Source: an uncultured Collinsella sp.
Lineage (GTDB): Bacteria; Actinomycetota; Coriobacteriia; Coriobacteriales; Coriobacteriaceae
Length of the DNA: 64,000 nt
Direction: 5' to 3'
Assembly: GCA_900544725.1 (NCBI GenBank)
Contig: UQWK01000004.1
Location: 13,160-77,159, forward strand
Shown here: positions 40,610 to 49,649 of the stretch, piece after piece
Layout of the letters: every line of letters begins with the position of its first letter
How positions within the stretch are numbered: position 1 is the first letter of the stretch
The notes under the pieces: model-generated
Told to the model about the DNA's origin: nothing
The model's input: only the letters and a program-made list of their open reading frames with translations
Databases searched by the model: none
Made by a program: the position numbers and the translations under genes

Positions 40610-42661
40610 CTACTCGTTGGGCACGTATGAGGCCCTGGCTCGTTCGGGCGTTACGTCCTGGCCGCTGGAATAGCTCGAGTCGAAGGCGTGCGCAACCAAG
40701 TCGTGCGTATCCCATGCCATGCAGTCAAACTCGCCAGTATCGAGGACGATGATATAGCCCTTGCCGTCGTAGTAGAAATGGTCCTCAGTGTAGTTATCGT
40801 CATCGTCGATGTTGTCTTCGGACACGGAGTCCATATCCGGCTTTGCCGTCTTAATTGCCTGCCTGGCCTCGCTCTTGAGGGTGTCATACGATAGCCCATG
40901 CTGCGCAAGCGAGTCCTCGAGCGAAACCTGCTCGCCCGTCTTGAGGTTGTAGTACGCCGACCTTGTCACTCGCTCTGATCGATACGGAGGTTGATAGCTG
41001 TCGGTAAACGTGCGCACACAGGCAATATCGCCATCGATCGAGACGATCTCGGCGGTGTACATCATGGTCACGCGGCTGTCCTCGTCATCCATCGAGGCCT
41101 GCTTGCTCGCTTCGAGCGTACCCGCAACGAGCTGGACCATGTCCTTGTTGAACTTGGCGACACCCACGCCCTGGCCCTTCACCTGGGGATAGGTCCACGT
41201 AGCCGTAATCTGACATGTGTCATCGGGAGACGGATTCAGCGGGCCTTCGCCAACCGCAGCCGTAAAGTCGACATCCTGCGTGGCAGAGACGGCCTCGTAG
41301 CTCGCCTGCGCATCGTCGCCGGCATCCTTAGACTTCAGCTGCTCCAGCGTCGTGGCCACCGTGCCAATGGTGCTGTTAACCGAGCTCTCGTCGGCATACA
41401 AGAAACCAAAACCGCCCAAAGAGGCAGAACCGACTTCATTCGGGGCAACAAGATCGGTCATGGCTTTGAATGACTTGCCGTCGTAGCCAATGAATTTAAC
41501 TTGGTATTCGTGAGCAGAAGGACCACTTTCACCAGAGAGATCGCTTTGTTTAATTGCTGTCCCATGGTCATACCACTGCGAAAAACCAATCTTGCCCTCG
41601 TATTCATCAAGCCAGACAGACACACACGCCTCCTGATGAGATACGTTTACCTCTGGCGTGTAGACCTTCTCAATCTCGCCATTCTTATACGCCCAGACCT
41701 CAAGATGCGCAGCGGCTGCGTTATCCCCACGGTCCACCGGTTCATCGGAATACTCAATCAGCAGCTCATCTTGACCATCGCCATCAAAGTCAATGAGCTT
41801 GGCGTAAGCAACACCCTGGGCTCCATACGCATATTCATCGAACCCGACAGCCTCACCCTCGCCGTACTTTTTCTGATACTCGAGGATTTTGTCGGTGAAC
41901 AGCTCGTTTGCCGTCTTGACCGCTGCCTTGGCAGAGGCTTTGGCCTCCTTCTTGGACTGCGTGAGCTCGACGTTCTTGGGGGCGTCCGAACCTTCCTTGG
42001 TATAGTCGACCTTCATGGTGGTCGTGCTCTTCTTTTTGCCCTTGCCCGAGGTGATGGTCATCTGGTACTTCTGGTCGGGCAGCTCGCCAAAGTCCTCCAT
42101 GGCAAAGCCGTCCTCGCCATCGACCTTGATGGTGTAGCTCTTGCCCTTGCCGGACACCGGCGCCAGCTCGACGGTATAGCTCTTGAGCTTTTTACCCTTG
42201 CTGTTCTTGGGCAGCACTTTAGTCTCGCACGCGCAGACAACATAGCCCTTGCCGCCCGAAGTCACCTCGGACGATGCCCCGATACGCGGTACGACGACAA
42301 TTGCCGCCACAATGGCGACAACGGCAACACCGCCGATAACGGCAGCGACGATACGGCCCTTGTGCTTGGGTTTCTTGGGCTGCGGCGTCGGAACAAGCGG
42401 CTGAGCGGCCTCAGCAGGCTCGGTCATAGGAGACCCACAAAAACGTCCCACGATCAAAGGAGGCTCACGAAAACGTTCCCAGATCACAGGAGACGGGACA
42501 TCCTGAAGAGCGCGCCGTCCCGCAGGGTCGTCCACCGGCACATCTCCTACCGGAAACGCCGCAGGCTCTGCTTGGTCCTCAACGCCGCCCACGCGAGCGC
42601 CGCAGCTCGTGCAAAACATGGAGCCATCGGGTATCTGAGCTCCGCACTTGGTGCAATACAT
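40610..42661 (-). CDS. Zinc-ribbon membrane protein with large extracellular domain
   Basis: The 683-residue product begins with a zinc ribbon (C3, C6, C17, C20; MYCTKCG...FCTSCG) almost identical in layout to the protein at 28352-29191. A linker of about 80 residues leads to a membrane helix (about 103-126, GRIVAAVIGGVAVVAIVAA). The extracellular part has a small beta domain, a region with FDGDGQDELLI (calcium-binding-like D-x-D-x-D loop) and a C-terminal domain resembling DUF3298-type folds (YYNLKTGEQVSLEDSL, FYYDGKGYIIVLD). GGGAG is five bases before ATG 42661. A palindrome upstream (42743-42754) is shared with the other zinc-ribbon gene. Its role is unknown. Confidence 0.8.
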   Translation of the reverse strand: MYCTKCGAQIPDGSMFCTSCGARVGGVEDQAEPAAFPVGDVPVDDPAGRRALQDVPSPVIWERFREPPLIVGRFCGSPMTEPAEAAQPLVPTPQPKKPKHKGRIVAAVIGGVAVVAIVAAIVVVPRIGASSEVTSGGKGYVVCACETKVLPKNSKGKKLKSYTVELAPVSGKGKSYTIKVDGEDGFAMEDFGELPDQKYQMTITSGKGKKKSTTTMKVDYTKEGSDAPKNVELTQSKKEAKASAKAAVKTANELFTDKILEYQKKYGEGEAVGFDEYAYGAQGVAYAKLIDFDGDGQDELLIEYSDEPVDRGDNAAAAHLEVWAYKNGEIEKVYTPEVNVSHQEACVSVWLDEYEGKIGFSQWYDHGTAIKQSDLSGESGPSAHEYQVKFIGYDGKSFKAMTDLVAPNEVGSASLGGFGFLYADESSVNSTIGTVATTLEQLKSKDAGDDAQASYEAVSATQDVDFTAAVGEGPLNPSPDDTCQITATWTYPQVKGQGVGVAKFNKDMVQLVAGTLEASKQASMDDEDSRVTMMYTAEIVSIDGDIACVRTFTDSYQPPYRSERVTRSAYYNLKTGEQVSLEDSLAQHGLSYDTLKSEARQAIKTAKPDMDSVSEDNIDDDDNYTEDHFYYDGKGYIIVLDTGEFDCMAWDTHDLVAHAFDSSYSSGQDVTPERARASYVPNE

Positions 42662-42742
42662 CGCATCTCCCGTCTCTCGCCGCAGCCGCAATGCGCCCGC
42701 GCAGTTCTTCCAACTACACCGTACGAGAGAAATCCCCATTCT

Positions 42743-42754
42743 TGTTGCGCAACA
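42743..42754. promoter_or_regulatory. 12-bp palindromic operator candidate, copy 2
   Basis: TGTTGCGCAACA here lies 81 bases before the start of the zinc-ribbon gene and is identical to 29255-29266. In both copies a -10-like TATAGA or TACGGT lies 18-19 bases further on, so the palindrome would overlap the -35. Confidence 0.5.
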
Positions 42755-42770
42755 TTGCCGCCGCAAAAAA

Positions 42771-42794
42771 TGATCCCTTGGGGACGAAGGAAAA
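42771..42794 (-). repeat. TGATCC repeat family, partial copy
   Basis: TGATCCCTTGGGGACGAAGG followed by AAAA matches the repeat at 63947-63979 at 22 of 24 positions, but the closing arm is missing. It sits between divergent control region and the fhs terminator. Confidence 0.55.
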
Positions 42795-42810
42795 AGCCCC
42801 TCCGGGCTTT
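42791..42810 (-). terminator. Terminator of fhs
   Basis: On the minus strand AAAGCCC pairs with GGGCTTT around GGAG, followed by TTCC; it lies 43 bases after the fhs stop. Confidence 0.7.
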
Positions 42811-42852
42811 GGTAGGCGCGGCGGGGCGGGCAAGCGGCTATGAGCAGCAGGC

Positions 42853-44520
42853 TTAGAACAGGCCGGTGATGTTGCCGTCGTTGTCGACGTCGATGTTCTC
42901 GGCCGCGGGAACCTTGGGCAGGCCCGGCATGGTCAGAACGCTGCCGGTCAGCGCGACCACAAAGTGGGCACCGGCGGAAACCTTGAGCTCGCGCACGGTG
43001 ATGCGGAAGCCCTCGGGAGCGCCCAGCGCCTTGGCGTTGTCGCTAAAGCTGTACTGCGTCTTGGCCACGCACACCGGCAGGTTGCCAAAGCCGTTCTCGC
43101 GCAGCTCGGCGAGCTGGCGCTTGGCAGCCGGCGTAAAGTCGACGCCGTCGGCGCGGTAGACCTTGGTGGCAACAGCCTCCAGGGCGTCGGCCACATCGGC
43201 ACCGTCCTCGTAGGCAAACTTGAGCTCGCTCGGCTGCTCGATCAGGCGCATGACCTCATCGGCCAGGTCGAGCGCGCCCTCGCCGCCCTTAGCCCAAACC
43301 TCGGACAGCTTCACATTGACACCGAGCTTCTGGCACTCGGACTCGATGAGCTCGAGTTCGGCCTCGGTGTCCGTCGGGAAGCGGTTGATGGCGACCACAC
43401 AGGGTAGACCGTAGACATTCTGAATGTTGTCGACGTGGCGCAGCAGGTTGGGCATGCCGGCCTTGAGGGCCTCGAGGTTCTCCTCGTTGAGGTCGGCCTT
43501 GGCAACACCGCCGTTGTACTTAAGCGCGCGGGCAGTGGCGACGACCACGACAGCGCTGGGGCGAACGCCCGTCATGCGGCACTTGATGTCGAGGAACTTC
43601 TCGGCACCCAGGTCGGCGCCAAAACCGGCCTCGGTAATCGCGACGTCGCCAAAGCGCATGGCCATACGCGTAGCCATGATGGAGTTGCAGCCGTGGGCAA
43701 TATTGGCGAAGGGACCGCCGTGGACAAACGCAGGCGTGCCCTCGAGTGTCTGAACCAGGTTGGGTTTGAGCGCGTCCTTGAGCAGGGCCGCCATGGCACC
43801 CTGAGCCTTAAGGTCACGGGCGCGGACGGGCTCGCCGGCATAACTGTAGCCGACAACAATCTCGCCCAGGCGCTCCTTGAGGTCATTGATGCTCGTGGAC
43901 AGGCACAGGATTGCCATGACCTCGGAGGCAACGGTGATGTCGAAGCCATCCTCGCGCGGCACTCCCTGGGCCTTGCCGCCAATGCCGTCGATAACATGGC
44001 GCAGCTGACGGTCGTTCATGTCGACAACGCGCTTCCAGGTGATGCGTTTAACGTCGATGCCGAGCTGGTTGCCCTGCTGAATATGGTTGTCGAGCATGGC
44101 TGCCAGCAGGTTGTTGGCGGCACCGATGGCATGGAAGTCGCCGGTAAAGTGCAGGTTGATGTCCTCCATGGGGATGACCTGGGCCCAACCGCCACCGGCG
44201 GCACCGCCCTTCACGCCAAACACGGGACCGAGCGAAGGCTCGCGCAGGGCCACGGCGCTCTTGACGCCGCGACGGCGCAGACCGTCGGCCAGGCCGATGG
44301 TCGTGGTGGTCTTGCCCTCGCCGGCGGGCGTGGGATTGATAGCGGTCACGAGGACAAGCTTGGCCTGGTGATCAGTTGGCTCGTTGAGCAGGGAATAGTC
44401 GACCTTTGCCTTGTCAAAGCCGTACGGAATCAGATGCTTAACGTCGACGCCGGCGTTCTTGGCCACCTCGGTAATAGGCAGCGGCGTAACAGAACGTGCG
44501 ATTTCGATGTCAGTAGGCAT
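42853..44520 (-). CDS. fhs: Formate--tetrahydrofolate ligase
   Basis: The enzyme makes 10-formyl-THF from formate, THF and ATP. The 555 residues match the usual 556 and carry the nucleotide-binding loop [11 protein letters not shown] (64-74), [32 protein letters not shown] and [16 protein letters not shown] 44520 has AAAGGA six bases upstream; the frame opens at 44580 without a ribosome site. With folD and fchA elsewhere in the window it links formate to the C1 pool, which fits an anaerobe that uses formate for purine synthesis. A promoter candidate lies at 44561-44588. Confidence 0.97.
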   Translation of the reverse strand: MPTDIEIARSVTPLPITEVAKNAGVDVKHLIPYGFDKAKVDYSLLNEPTDHQAKLVLVTAINPTPAGEGKTTTTIGLADGLRRRGVKSAVALREPSLGPVFGVKGGAAGGGWAQVIPMEDINLHFTGDFHAIGAANNLLAAMLDNHIQQGNQLGIDVKRITWKRVVDMNDRQLRHVIDGIGGKAQGVPREDGFDITVASEVMAILCLSTSINDLKERLGEIVVGYSYAGEPVRARDLKAQGAMAALLKDALKPNLVQTLEGTPAFVHGGPFANIAHGCNSIMATRMAMRFGDVAITEAGFGADLGAEKFLDIKCRMTGVRPSAVVVVATARALKYNGGVAKADLNEENLEALKAGMPNLLRHVDNIQNVYGLPCVVAINRFPTDTEAELELIESECQKLGVNVKLSEVWAKGGEGALDLADEVMRLIEQPSELKFAYEDGADVADALEAVATKVYRADGVDFTPAAKRQLAELRENGFGNLPVCVAKTQYSFSDNAKALGAPEGFRITVRELKVSAGAHFVVALTGSVLTMPGLPKVPAAENIDVDNDGNITGLF

Positions 44521-44560
44521 GGGCGGTCCTTTCGTTACCGGATGAGAAAAAGACCAATCC

Positions 44561-44588
44561 AGCATAGCACGCGCGCGCAATAGTAAAA
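44561..44588 (-). promoter_or_regulatory. Candidate promoter of fhs
   Basis: On the minus strand TTTTAC (44583-44588) and TATGCT (44561-44566) are separated by 16 bases. TATGCT is a good -10; the -35 is weak. The distance to the fhs start (about 40 bases) is reasonable. Confidence 0.4.
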
Positions 44589-44666
44589 CGCCCGTAACCG
44601 ACGAACGGTGATATGTTTACCCGATGCCCAGCGATAGCCTGCAGATGCGCTAAAACAAGCCCATTC

Positions 44667-45734
44667 CTACAGGGTTGGCTCAATACCCAAATGCTCGAAT
44701 GTGCGAAGGGTTGCCTGGCGGCCCTGGGGCGTGCGAATCATCAAGCCGCACTGCAGCAGATAGGGCTCGTAGACATCCTCAAGCGTACCCGGGTCCTCGC
44801 CAACCGCACTGGCAAGCGTGGTCAAGCCAACGGCACGGCCGGAGAACGTCTTGGCGAGTGTCTCCAAAATGCGAATATCCATCCAGTCCAAGCCAAGCTC
44901 GTCGATCTCGAAAAACTCGAGCGCCTGACGGCAGATATCGAGCTCGATGGAGCCGTTGCCGCGCACCTGCGCATAGTCGCGCACGCGCTTGAGCAGACGA
45001 TTGGCAAGACGCGGCGTACCGCGCGAACGCGAGCCGATCTCGAGTGCGCTGGGATGGTCGATCGTCACACCCAGGATGGTCGCCGAGCGTGTCACAATTT
45101 GGGCGAGCTCCTCAACGGTGTAGTAATCCAGGCGATACGAAATACCGAAACGGTCGCGTAGCGGGCCGGTCAACATGCCCGAGCGAGTCGTTGCTGCCAC
45201 CAGCGTGAACTTGGGGATATCCAGGCGAATCGAGCGCGCAGCCGGACCCTTGCCGATCACGATATCGAGCGCAAAGTCCTCCATCGCAGGATACAGGACC
45301 TCCTCGACCGAGCGGTTGAGGCGGTGGATCTCGTCGATAAACAGCACGTCGCCCGGCTGCAGGTTGGTAAGAATGGCAGCCAGGTCACCGGTACGCGCAA
45401 TAGCGGGTCCGCTCGTCGTCTTAATCTGAGCGCCCAACTCGTTGGCGATAACCGTAGCCAGCGTGGTCTTGCCCAGACCCGGAGGGCCCGAGAAGATCAC
45501 GTGGTCGAGTGTCTCACCGCGGCTCTGCGCAGCCTCGATCAGCACGCGCAGGCTCTGTTTGATGTGCTCCTGGCCGCAGTAGTCATCCAGGCGCTGGGGG
45601 CGCAGGGTACGGTCGACATCGAGGTCCTCGGGCGTCAGCTCCGAGCCCACCATACGCTCGCCATGCGCCATGGATGCCGCCGGCGAGTTGCCGGGCGTCG
45701 CCCACAGGTCCTGAGAGTCATCGGCTTCCCACAT
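44667..45734 (-). CDS. ruvB: Holliday junction branch migration helicase RuvB
   Basis: RuvB is the hexameric AAA+ motor that drives branch migration with RuvA. The 355 residues show the Walker A loop [12 protein letters not shown], Walker [10 protein letters not shown], sensor motif AATTRSGML and the arginine finger region GPLRDRFG, followed by a winged-helix C-terminal domain ([12 protein letters not shown]). ATG 45734 overlaps the ruvA stop as TGATG, showing translational coupling; a GTG one codon earlier is possible. It is last in ruvCAB behind a LexA-type box. Confidence 0.97.
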   Translation of the reverse strand: MWEADDSQDLWATPGNSPAASMAHGERMVGSELTPEDLDVDRTLRPQRLDDYCGQEHIKQSLRVLIEAAQSRGETLDHVIFSGPPGLGKTTLATVIANELGAQIKTTSGPAIARTGDLAAILTNLQPGDVLFIDEIHRLNRSVEEVLYPAMEDFALDIVIGKGPAARSIRLDIPKFTLVAATTRSGMLTGPLRDRFGISYRLDYYTVEELAQIVTRSATILGVTIDHPSALEIGSRSRGTPRLANRLLKRVRDYAQVRGNGSIELDICRQALEFFEIDELGLDWMDIRILETLAKTFSGRAVGLTTLASAVGEDPGTLEDVYEPYLLQCGLMIRTPQGRQATLRTFEHLGIEPTL

Positions 45735-46354
45735 CACGCATCCATTCCGAGTCGCTTAAGCGCCGCGCCGAGCAGATCCTCGACACGCATATTCTGCCCA
45801 TCATACCCGCTCAGGGCAACATCGGTCTCCTGCGGGCTAAAGCCCATGGAAAGGAGCGCCGCACGAGCGTCATCGATCGCCGAGGGAGCGGCGGCGGGAA
45901 CCGGCATCGCAACCTGTCCGGGAATCACGTCGACCGGCACAAAGCCCTTATCCTTGGCAAAGGTGCTCTTGAGTTCCAAGATGAGGCGCTGCGCGGTCTT
46001 TTTGCCCACACCGGGCACCTTGGCCATACCCTTGTCGTCCTCGGCCATCACCAGCGAATACAGTTGCCCCACGGTATAGGTGGAGAGCACGGCAAGTGCC
46101 AGGCGCGGACCAACGCCCGACACGGACACGAGCCGATCGAACATCGTGCGCTCGTCCTTGGAGACAAAACCAAAGAGCGTCATGGCATCCTCGCGCACCT
46201 GCATACGGGTATAGAGGCGAACCTCGCCGCCGGGCGTCGGCAAAGTGGCGGCGGTGCTGCCCGAGATGCCGAGCTCAAAGCCCACGCCCGACACATCGAC
46301 GACGGCCGAGTTCATCGTGGCCTCGACAAGCGTTCCATGGAGCTGGGAGATCAT
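45734..46354 (-). CDS. ruvA: Holliday junction-binding protein RuvA
   Basis: RuvA tetramers bind four-way junctions and load RuvB. The 206-residue protein begins [20 protein letters not shown], as in the family, contains the two helix-hairpin-helix motifs [15 protein letters not shown] and [17 protein letters not shown], and ends with the small three-helix RuvB-contacting domain ([16 protein letters not shown]). ATG 46354 overlaps the ruvC stop (TGATG), so the three genes form one coupled unit. The linker is longer than in many homologues, with a Val/Ala/Pro stretch around residue 145-160. Confidence 0.96.
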   Translation of the reverse strand: MISQLHGTLVEATMNSAVVDVSGVGFELGISGSTAATLPTPGGEVRLYTRMQVREDAMTLFGFVSKDERTMFDRLVSVSGVGPRLALAVLSTYTVGQLYSLVMAEDDKGMAKVPGVGKKTAQRLILELKSTFAKDKGFVPVDVIPGQVAMPVPAAAPSAIDDARAALLSMGFSPQETDVALSGYDGQNMRVEDLLGAALKRLGMDA

Positions 46355-46875
46355 CAGTATCCGGTTCCTCTCTGTTGATAGAACTCGCCGCCGGTAAGCG
46401 CCCGGGTGCGGCTGAGGTTAACGTGGCAGATGGCGCAGGCTAGGGCATCGGCAGCATGGTCGGGATGCGGGTCGTGATCGAGCTGTGTGAGCGTACGAAC
46501 CATGTAGGCGACCTGCCGCTTATCTGCGGCACCGGTGCCCACCACAGCCTGCTTGATCTGCATGGGCGTGTACTCGCCAATCTCGAGCGCGCACTCCGAA
46601 AGCGCCACGAGCGCGGCACCGCGGGCATGCGCCGTCGGGATGGCCGAGCGAACGTTGGCGCCAAAGTAGATGCTCTCGATGGAGGCGGTATCGGGGCGGT
46701 AGCGCTCCACGACATCCTTGAGGTTGCGGGCGATGTGAGACAGGCGCACCGCGAGCGGACTGCCCGCGCTGGTCTCGATACAACCGTAGGCACGGCAGCG
46801 AACCTCGCCGCGCCGCTCCTCGATAATCCCCCAACCCGTATGGGCCAAACCGGGGTCGATACCCAAGATAACCAA
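46354..46875 (-). CDS. ruvC: Holliday junction resolvase RuvC
   Basis: RuvC is the endonuclease that cleaves Holliday junctions symmetrically. The 173-residue product starts MVILGIDPGLAHTGWG, with catalytic D7 in GIDPG, has the second acidic motif SIESIYFGAN and ends with HPDHAADALACAICH, the last acidic pair. The start is TTG 46875, preceded by GAGGGAAGG; a longer frame from TTG 46896 adds seven residues that are not family-like. It is the first gene of ruvCAB. A LexA-type box (46931-46944) is 55 bases upstream, so SOS induction is likely. Confidence 0.95.
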   Translation of the reverse strand: MVILGIDPGLAHTGWGIIEERRGEVRCRAYGCIETSAGSPLAVRLSHIARNLKDVVERYRPDTASIESIYFGANVRSAIPTAHARGAALVALSECALEIGEYTPMQIKQAVVGTGAADKRQVAYMVRTLTQLDHDPHPDHAADALACAICHVNLSRTRALTGGEFYQQRGTGY

Positions 46876-46930
46876 GCCAGCCTTCCCTCGCCACAAGCGC
46901 AGCGCAAGGCAACGCCCCGCGCACTATTCA

Positions 46931-46944
46931 CGAACGTCTGTTCT
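46931..46944 (-). promoter_or_regulatory. LexA-type SOS box upstream of ruvCAB
   Basis: CGAACGTCTGTTCT matches the Gram-positive/actinobacterial LexA consensus CGAAC-N4-GTTCG in all but the last position, with GAAC/GTTC perfectly palindromic. It lies 55 bases upstream of the ruvC start in the 137-bp gap. Confidence 0.75.
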
Positions 46945-47012
46945 AGAATAACACAACGGGGCCAAGATGCTTAGTTGAAGTATCGGGGTTGGGAGCGAAT
47001 CCCATCCCATAG

Positions 47013-48998
47013 TTAGTTTTGGCTGAAGAATGGGAACTGCCTCGGATCCACCGGCGGGTGCGGCATCGGTCCGCCCTGGGGCCCACCCTGCGGGCCACCC
47101 TGGCCGCCCATCATCTTATCGATGGCGTCCTGGACCTCGCCCTCAAACTTTTTCATGCCCTCGTGCAGGCGACGCTGGCCATCCTCGGAGCGCAACTCCT
47201 CCATCTGCTCGGGCGAAATACCCAGCAGCTCGCCCAAAATGCCCATCATCTCACCACGCATACGGTCACTCGTATCGTCGTCGTCAAAACGACGCACCTC
47301 GGCGCGTGCCAGAGAATCGACCGTCATGCGCTCCTTGCCGGCGAGCCCCAGGTCGGACCACGCGAGCATGTACGGCCAGGCGCGCTCGACAAACGAACGG
47401 GCAGAGACGATCGGGGCCGTCGGTAGCATGCGACGAGCAGCCTCACCCTGGCGCACGAGCATCAGCAGCAGCGAGCAGGCCTCGGGCTTGCCGGTGGCCA
47501 TCGGGATGTCGTCGAAGGGACGATTGCGGTCGACGTGCGCCTCGAGCGCGCCATCGACCTCGCCCGGCTCAAGCCCGCCGAGCAGCTGTGCCGCGCGGTC
47601 GAGCATGTCGACCGGACCGTCAAGCGTCGAGAGCGCTTGCGCCAGCACGCGCTCCATGCAATCCTCCACCGCGTTGAGCGTCACGAGCTCCTGCGGCACC
47701 ACGGCAGACGTACGGTTGCGCACGCGCGCCACAAACTCGAGCGTCGACAGGTATACGTCGCCAAAGGGCGCATAATCGCCCTGGTAGCCACCGCAAAGCG
47801 CGGGCGCCGCCAGCGCGTACTCAGTTTTGGACAGCGGGCTCAACGCCATCGCGCCCAGTTCGAGCGCCGTGTCCTCCAGCATGAGGCCCAGCGTACGCGA
47901 ACGCAGGCGCTCGGCATCGCCCGCCGACACATCACGGTCGAGCACGCGCGCCGCATCCGGCGCATCGCGCTCAACCGTGCGAATATGCAGACGCTCGGCA
48001 ATGGCGCGGACGGCGGCGCAACGGGCAGCCTCGGCCTCTTCCTGCGCCGGCGTAAAGATGCGGTTGCGGTCCAACACCAGGCCGATCACGTTGCGCGGGC
48101 CCAATGCATCGACGGCCAGCGCCGCAAGCAAAGACGACGGCAGATCGCCCTCGAGCGCCACCACGGCGCGCGACGTGCCATGGGCACGGGCGTTGTCGCG
48201 CACAGCGAGCACCAGCGCCTGCCACAACCACTCCTCGGAGCGAAACTCGGGCAGCTCGTGGTCCTCCAAGGCATCGAGCATCACACCGCGCTGGATCTCC
48301 TGAACCAGCAGGCTCTCCTCAAAACACGGCGCTTGGGCCACCACGCGGCCGCAGTCGTCGAGCACAAACGAGCCGCCGGTATACACCGACTCGTCGTACG
48401 CACCGACCGGCGCCATGCAGGCAAACCATACGCTGCGCTTGGAGGCGATCTTGCGGTAGGCACCGCTGCGAACGGCGGCAATGGCGGCCGTCTCGCGGTC
48501 GGTCATATCAAACGCGTTGAACTGAAAATAGGCGATGAGGTCGACGCCGGTCGGAAGCATGCCGAGCTCGCGGTCCAGGTCGAAGATCACCGCGATGCGC
48601 ACGCCGTCCACGTCAAACACTGGCGGCGCCCAGCGCGCGTCGTTGTTCTCGCCACGCTGCAGGGCAATGCTCGAACGGGCCGGCACCACATGGCCGTCCT
48701 TGAGCATCATGTAGTCGAGCAGGGGCTGGCCCTCAAACGAAACCGCCGCGGGCACGATGCAGATCATATCGAGCTCTTGGATACGCTCGGCGACGCCGGT
48801 CAAGCCGGCAAGCATGTCGTGCTCAAAGTCGGCAGTGCCCACCAGGCCGCCGGGCAGGGCTCCCATAAAGAGCGGAGCCGGCACGCACAGGACGCGCGCA
48901 CCGCGCTCGTGGGCCAGGCGCGCCTGGTCCTCGATGCGACCGCAGATACCCTCAATATCACCCAGGCGCATATCGATCTGTGCAAGTGCGAGCTTCAT
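47013..48998 (-). CDS. Degenerate homologue of glutamine-dependent NAD+ synthetase
   Basis: The first 60 residues (MKLALAQIDMRLGDIEGICG) look like the nitrilase-type amidase domain of NadE. The catalytic residues are altered: PEL is PAPLF (E lost), the K of RK..LPNY is absent (PARSSIALQ) and the CED cysteine is FDLD. The second domain should begin SGGxDS but reads EGDLPSS near residue 280, so the ATP-binding loop is degenerate, while GDYAPFGDVYLS and a SPLSKTEYALA motif remain. The 661 residues end in a Gly/Pro/Gln repeat tail. AAAGGG precedes ATG 48998. It is probably a catalytically dead relative with a structural or regulatory role; activity cannot be excluded by sequence alone. Confidence 0.8.
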   Translation of the reverse strand: MKLALAQIDMRLGDIEGICGRIEDQARLAHERGARVLCVPAPLFMGALPGGLVGTADFEHDMLAGLTGVAERIQELDMICIVPAAVSFEGQPLLDYMMLKDGHVVPARSSIALQRGENNDARWAPPVFDVDGVRIAVIFDLDRELGMLPTGVDLIAYFQFNAFDMTDRETAAIAAVRSGAYRKIASKRSVWFACMAPVGAYDESVYTGGSFVLDDCGRVVAQAPCFEESLLVQEIQRGVMLDALEDHELPEFRSEEWLWQALVLAVRDNARAHGTSRAVVALEGDLPSSLLAALAVDALGPRNVIGLVLDRNRIFTPAQEEAEAARCAAVRAIAERLHIRTVERDAPDAARVLDRDVSAGDAERLRSRTLGLMLEDTALELGAMALSPLSKTEYALAAPALCGGYQGDYAPFGDVYLSTLEFVARVRNRTSAVVPQELVTLNAVEDCMERVLAQALSTLDGPVDMLDRAAQLLGGLEPGEVDGALEAHVDRNRPFDDIPMATGKPEACSLLLMLVRQGEAARRMLPTAPIVSARSFVERAWPYMLAWSDLGLAGKERMTVDSLARAEVRRFDDDDTSDRMRGEMMGILGELLGISPEQMEELRSEDGQRRLHEGMKKFEGEVQDAIDKMMGGQGGPQGGPQGGPMPHPPVDPRQFPFFSQN

Positions 48999-49035
48999 GG
49001 CTCAGCCCTTTCCGTCGTAAACCATCGTTGTCGTA

Positions 49036-49069
49036 GTAAAAGCGCCGGCCGCATGATGCAGTCGGCGCT
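49036..49069 (-). terminator. Terminator of the superoxide reductase gene
   Basis: AGCGCCG (49041-49047) pairs with CGGCGCT (49063-49069); on the minus strand TTTTAC follows. Confidence 0.6.
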
Positions 49070-49115
49070 CGCATGTGCATATGCTAGCTATGATACCCCG
49101 AGCGGGGGCGCGCTC

Positions 49116-49478
49116 CTAGAACGTCGCGGACCACAGCCCGTGCAGGTTGCAATAGGCATAGACGGTACCGGTCTTGGAACCGCCGGCAAAAAACGTCGCG
49201 GGCTTCATGCCGGGTTCAAGGTAATGGACCTCCAGACGGCCCTCGGCCTCAAGGGCGATCCACTCGATGTAGTGCTCGGGCACCATAGGATGCTCGACCG
49301 AGCCCACGCGTGCACGGATCACGTGACCGTCGCGCTCGCTCTCGACGACGGGCACGTGCTTCTCGTGCGCCGCGTCCTCGGTGTTCGCGGTCAGCTCCGT
49401 GCAGCCGGCAGGGGTTGCAACGTCGTTGCCAAGGGCGGCAATGAGCTTGCCGTCGGGGTCCTTAAAGAATTTCGCCAT
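49116..49478 (-). CDS. Desulfoferrodoxin-type superoxide reductase (neelaredoxin-like)
   Basis: Superoxide reductases reduce superoxide to hydrogen peroxide without producing oxygen, an advantage for an anaerobe. The 120-residue product has the catalytic iron centre ligands in order: E39-K40-H41, H63 in VEHPMVP, H69 in PEHY, C110 and H113 in CNLHGLW. The N-terminal desulforedoxin iron centre is missing (only C26 remains), so it is the single-centre neelaredoxin class. AAGGAG lies six bases before ATG 49478. It stands between the helicase gene and the NadE-like gene on the same strand. Confidence 0.95.
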   Translation of the reverse strand: MAKFFKDPDGKLIAALGNDVATPAGCTELTANTEDAAHEKHVPVVESERDGHVIRARVGSVEHPMVPEHYIEWIALEAEGRLEVHYLEPGMKPATFFAGGSKTGTVYAYCNLHGLWSATF

Positions 49479-49649
49479 GATGTTCTCCTTTGCTGATGTG
49501 CCGATGTTCTCGATGTTTCTTATGCCCAAAGGCAAGCGAACCATCCACGGCATCGCAAATGAACACATAACGAGCGAGGCTAGCACCCGGGGTCAGAGCG
49601 CGCCGGCAACCCGGAGCCGTCTCAACAGTCCCGGTTGCCATCTGCGCAG

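Noticed and set aside
47535..49496. 653-codon frame opposite the NadE-like gene
   Set aside because: His/Arg/Gln-rich antisense shadow; the minus-strand NadE-like product aligns with a known family.
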